NCBI RefSeq assembly: GCF_900258045.1
Contig: NZ_OGVD01000003.1
Location: 1 to 64,000 of the forward strand
Direction of reading: 5' to 3'
DNA from: Sphingorhabdus sp. EL138
GTDB taxonomy: Bacteria > Pseudomonadota > Alphaproteobacteria > Sphingomonadales > Sphingomonadaceae
DNA: 64,000 nt
Shown here: positions 61,538-64,000 of the stretch, one piece after another
Position numbering within the stretch: position 1 is the stretch's first letter
Layout: every line of letters begins with the position of its first letter
The notes under the pieces: generated by a model
Told to the model about the DNA's origin: nothing
The model's input: the letters and a program-made list of their open reading frames with translations, nothing else
Databases searched by the model: none
Translations under genes and position numbers: made by a program

Positions 61538-62666
61538 CGATTCACGGATGCGTTGGGACCCATATGTCTTGGCTCCCGATGATCAGTTCGACGCCTTTTG
61601 GAAAGACCATTTGGGCACGCGCTCGCGAGATGTATTGTTTATAATGGGGCGTGGATTCGATGTGAGAGCGACTGAGTCATGTGCTAGGATATTAGGCTCC
61701 GGTGGCGGCGGTCAACGGGATTGTTGGCTAATAGCATTCGACAATGGCCTTCCAGATTCGGAAAACCGCATCGCATTGACCAAAGAGAACGTGGACGCTT
61801 GCCGCAAAATATTTGTCAACGGGACAGTTACCGAATTGCCAGTGACACTATCTACCTCGGGGCGTCAAACGGCAACATCTAGAAGCGTACAGCGCGAAAT
61901 TAGGAAACCTGATTTACTCAAAAATTATTCTGATATCGTCGTTGATATAAGCGCTATGCCCCGAATGATAGCAATGACGGTTGTTTCACAACTGATCCAT
62001 TTGTTGGACCGTCTCTTTGAGGACCATGAGATTGAAGTGAATCTACATGTGACCACGTCGGAAAGTGTTAGCTCTGATCGTGCAGCTTCGTCGGCATCAT
62101 TAAGTGATACGGTCACAAATGTGGTGGGCTTTTCTGGACAACTCAACGGGGAGGTTGATGAGCACATACCGCGCGTTTGGTTTCCGGTTTTGGGGGAAGA
62201 CCAAGATGCTCGATTAACTCTGATTCGAGAAGAACTCCGGCCTGATGAAATTTGCCCTGTAATACCGTTCCCTTCTAGAAATGCTCGCCGCGGTGACGAA
62301 ATTATTGGCGCATATCGTCAAATTTTGTTCGACGAGTTCCAAGTTGAACCGAAAAATATTCTGCAGGCTAGTGAATACAATCCATTTGAGGCATACCGGC
62401 AGTTGTATGGCGCGATTGAGAGATACCGCAATGCACTGCACGAGTTGGGAGGGTGTAAAGCTTTTGTATCGCCACTATCCTCAAAATTGCTATCCATCGG
62501 TTCGCTCTTGGCGTGTTATGATCATCGATCTCGAAGGCTAGAAAGTGCAAACCTCCATGTTGGTATGCCATATGTAGAAACAGCGACTTACGGCGAACCG
62601 GAACAAAAGGCTGCGGACAAAACAGAATTGTATTCAATGTGGATAAGAGGAGAATGGGAGCGATGA
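61527..62666 (+). CDS. Unrecognised protein of the conflict operon (DISAMPR motif), TTG start
   Basis: 379 residues from TTG at 61527, with AAGGAGG six bases before it; an ATG at 61446 in this frame lies inside the ATPase gene and lacks a ribosome site. Seen: a beta-strand and glycine turn DVLFIMGRGFDVRA near 35-48, then WLIAFDNG (67-74) and IVVDISAMPRMIAM (137-150), which look like Rossmann-type strands and turns, and a helical C-terminus. I cannot name it. Position between the ATPase and the kinase suggests an essential partner. The stop overlaps the next ATG (ATGA). Confidence 0.78.
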   Translation: MSNDDSRMRWDPYVLAPDDQFDAFWKDHLGTRSRDVLFIMGRGFDVRATESCARILGSGGGGQRDCWLIAFDNGLPDSENRIALTKENVDACRKIFVNGTVTELPVTLSTSGRQTATSRSVQREIRKPDLLKNYSDIVVDISAMPRMIAMTVVSQLIHLLDRLFEDHEIEVNLHVTTSESVSSDRAASSASLSDTVTNVVGFSGQLNGEVDEHIPRVWFPVLGEDQDARLTLIREELRPDEICPVIPFPSRNARRGDEIIGAYRQILFDEFQVEPKNILQASEYNPFEAYRQLYGAIERYRNALHELGGCKAFVSPLSSKLLSIGSLLACYDHRSRRLESANLHVGMPYVETATYGEPEQKAADKTELYSMWIRGEWER

Positions 62667-63733
62667 CCCGTATAGATCTAAGATTCGAAAAAATGCGCGG
62701 GACACAATCTGCAATGGGGGCGGGCTTCGTGGCTCTAGATATTGTTGAGGGTCAAAAAAATACTTTTGCGGCGGCGGGAGGGTCCTGTGGTAACGTGATG
62801 TCAATTCTGTCGTGGATGGGGTGGAGAGCAATCCAAACCGGACGTTTAGGAACTGATCAAGCAAGTGAATTTATTGTAGAAGAGTTTGACGCCATTGGCG
62901 TCAATACGGATCATCTAATTCAAGATAATTCGATTTCCACACCAATCGTCATTCAAAAATTTGTTGAATCTAAAGATGGTGGACGGTCCCACAGATTTTC
63001 TCTGACTTGTCCTGATTGTAAAGGTTGGTTGCCACGATTTAGGGCGATGACTCTAAAGCAAGCTGATCCAATCGTAGAATCAGATTTGCGACCAGCCACA
63101 TTTTATTTTGATAGGGTAACGCCAGCTTCGTTAAAGCTCGCTAAATGGGCTAAGGATCGAGGAGCCTTGGTGATGTTTGAACCTGCTTCTATCAACGACG
63201 AGCGAGCATTCCAAAAGGCGGTCGATTTGTGCCATATACTGAAATATTCAGATGAGCGTCTTGGGCACATTCCCGATCTTGAAGAAACACAAAATCCAAA
63301 AGTAATCATCAAAACGCTCGGCGAAGCAGGGCTCCAAATGCGTTGGCGAAATCGTTGGAGTCGAATCAATGCCTTTGAGGCACCTGTATTTGAGGATGCA
63401 GCAGGTTCAGGCGATTGGTGTACGGCAGGTATCCTCCATAGACTGGGTAACAATGGAAGTTCTCTTTTCCAAAATCTTAAAAAATCCGATTTGGAACGAG
63501 CAATTAGATTTGGTCAGGCGATAGCGGCAATTAATTGTGGATTTGAAGGTGCACGCGGGCTCATGACTTATATGGACCATGATGCTCTAAATAGCGCACT
63601 TAGGGTTTTAGTATCCGCTGAGCATCCTGATAAATGGGAATTTTCTGAAAAAGAGAAGCGAATCTTGCCTGCGCGGCTCTGTGATCTGTGCGCGCAGCCT
63701 GAGGAACCAGAAAGTAAAAAGCGAAGGGCTTGA
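62663..63733 (+). CDS. PfkB-family kinase with two CxxC motifs
   Basis: 356 residues, start inside the previous stop (ATGA). PfkB signature near the end, FEDAAGSGDWCTAGIL (243-258), puts the catalytic base at Asp251 and the anion hole at 247-250; AAAGGSCGNVMSILSWMGW near 36-54 is the first PfkB signature. It phosphorylates a sugar or nucleoside. Odd: CPDC (116-119) and CDLC (340-343), the second right before a Lys/Arg-rich tail, might jointly bind zinc; such pairs are unusual in PfkB. Last gene of the five-gene operon. Confidence 0.86.
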   Translation: MTRIDLRFEKMRGTQSAMGAGFVALDIVEGQKNTFAAAGGSCGNVMSILSWMGWRAIQTGRLGTDQASEFIVEEFDAIGVNTDHLIQDNSISTPIVIQKFVESKDGGRSHRFSLTCPDCKGWLPRFRAMTLKQADPIVESDLRPATFYFDRVTPASLKLAKWAKDRGALVMFEPASINDERAFQKAVDLCHILKYSDERLGHIPDLEETQNPKVIIKTLGEAGLQMRWRNRWSRINAFEAPVFEDAAGSGDWCTAGILHRLGNNGSSLFQNLKKSDLERAIRFGQAIAAINCGFEGARGLMTYMDHDALNSALRVLVSAEHPDKWEFSEKEKRILPARLCDLCAQPEEPESKKRRA

Positions 63734-63867
63734 TCGTGGCCATGTAGGCATAACATCGTCATTCAAAAGTAATGGAATAATAGCCTTGTGTGCATATGGA
63801 GTCTTCGGATGGTTTTCTGATCAAGTATGAGTTCTAGAATGCAATGACGAGGTAACTCGCCGTAACT
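63734..63867. other. Non-coding tail after the operon
   Basis: No gene or clear terminator is seen in these ~130 bases. The base composition stays AT-rich, as in the operon. Confidence 0.5.
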
Positions 63868-64000
63868 TTAATGTTGCATCGAATATGAAATCAGATTCCA
63901 GAGCGGCCACCCAATAATCATCCAAGCAAAAAAGCAAACTTCCGCGCCAAACACCAAATTTGCCATTCTAACTTTCAAAGGACGTAGATTATCCAACACA
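63868..64000 (-). CDS. C-terminal part of a small membrane protein, cut by the window edge
   Basis: On the minus strand an open frame runs from the window edge to a TAA at 63868-63870 (about 43 codons). It contains MANLVFGAEVCFFAWMIIG and WPLWNLISYSMQH, one clear transmembrane helix. Whether the gene begins at the ATG near 63967 or further right is unknown. Weak evidence, unknown product. Confidence 0.3.
   Translation of the reverse strand, partial: VLDNLRPLKVRMANLVFGAEVCFFAWMIIGWPLWNLISYSMQH

Noticed and set aside
63734-64000. The right end of the element (second tRNA-Lys copy)
   Set aside because: Searched by eye for the TTCGAAC T-arm and CCA end and found none.

Overview
The window looks like a chromosomal segment of a marine- or soil-type alphaproteobacterium, most likely order Sphingomonadales. 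This is judged from the gene families: a small DUF5818-like protein, a sphingomonad-type MobF/TraD pair, TonB-dependent uptake, and a RimO/PolA/OxyR core set. The species is not determined. About the first third is ordinary core genome. The rest, from about 21.3 kb to the right edge, has the marks of an integrated mobile element that continues past the window.

Core region (1-21.0 kb): membrane protein; NlpD/DipM-like LytM lipoprotein; K+ channel with TrkA-N domain; alpha/beta hydrolase; phytanoyl-CoA dioxygenase-like enzyme; DUF1761; rimO; DUF1993; MAPEG protein with a divergent LysR regulator; GGDEF protein; polA; glucokinase; oxyR; a 1.5-kilo-residue autotransporter with four ~190-residue near-identical repeats; and an OmpA-family protein read from the other strand.

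Element boundary and plasmid-like backbone (21.27-29.05 and 47.4-56.4 kb): the displaced 3' half of a tRNA-Lys gene sits directly beside a tyrosine integrase. An intact tRNA-Lys would be expected at the far end, to the right of the window. Backbone genes follow: lytic transglycosylase, zinc-finger/Toprim primase-like protein, ParB-like protein, ArdC antirestriction protein, DUF2493 protein, then (after an interruption) SSB, a small DUF6437-like protein, a 73-residue protein, a ribbon-helix-helix candidate, the T4SS coupling protein, a MobF relaxase-helicase, and a LexA-like S24 repressor with two candidate operators. No VirB/Tra mating-pore genes are present. Several backbone genes have leader hairpins that cover the Shine-Dalgarno sequence, two of them with the same stem. 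A hairpin at 49705-49734 is a good oriT candidate.

Cargo 1 (29.1-47.35 kb) splits the backbone: an 18-kb catabolic cluster with an Lrp regulator and alanine dehydrogenase, two class-III aminotransferases, a TetR regulator, two MFS carriers, two SDRs, a zinc alcohol dehydrogenase, an SRPBCC protein, a PLP decarboxylase/lyase, an arginase-type ureohydrolase, a TonB receptor, an M20 amidohydrolase and an Ldh2-family dehydrogenase. Together they suggest uptake and stepwise breakdown of an amide/guanidino/amino compound, with amino groups leaving as alanine and then ammonia. Near-identical palindromes (CRAGWTANCTYG) in three divergent promoter regions point to one shared regulator.

Cargo 2 (56.57-63.73 kb) is the most unusual part: five tightly overlapping genes encoding a SIS-HAD fusion, a phosphoribosyltransferase-like protein, an ORC/CDC6-like P-loop ATPase, an unrecognised protein, and a PfkB-type kinase carrying two CxxC motifs. 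The architecture (ATPase sensor plus a nucleotide/sugar-phosphate enzyme set on a mobile element, next to a repressor) resembles a conflict or defence system, but no phenotype can be read from the sequence.
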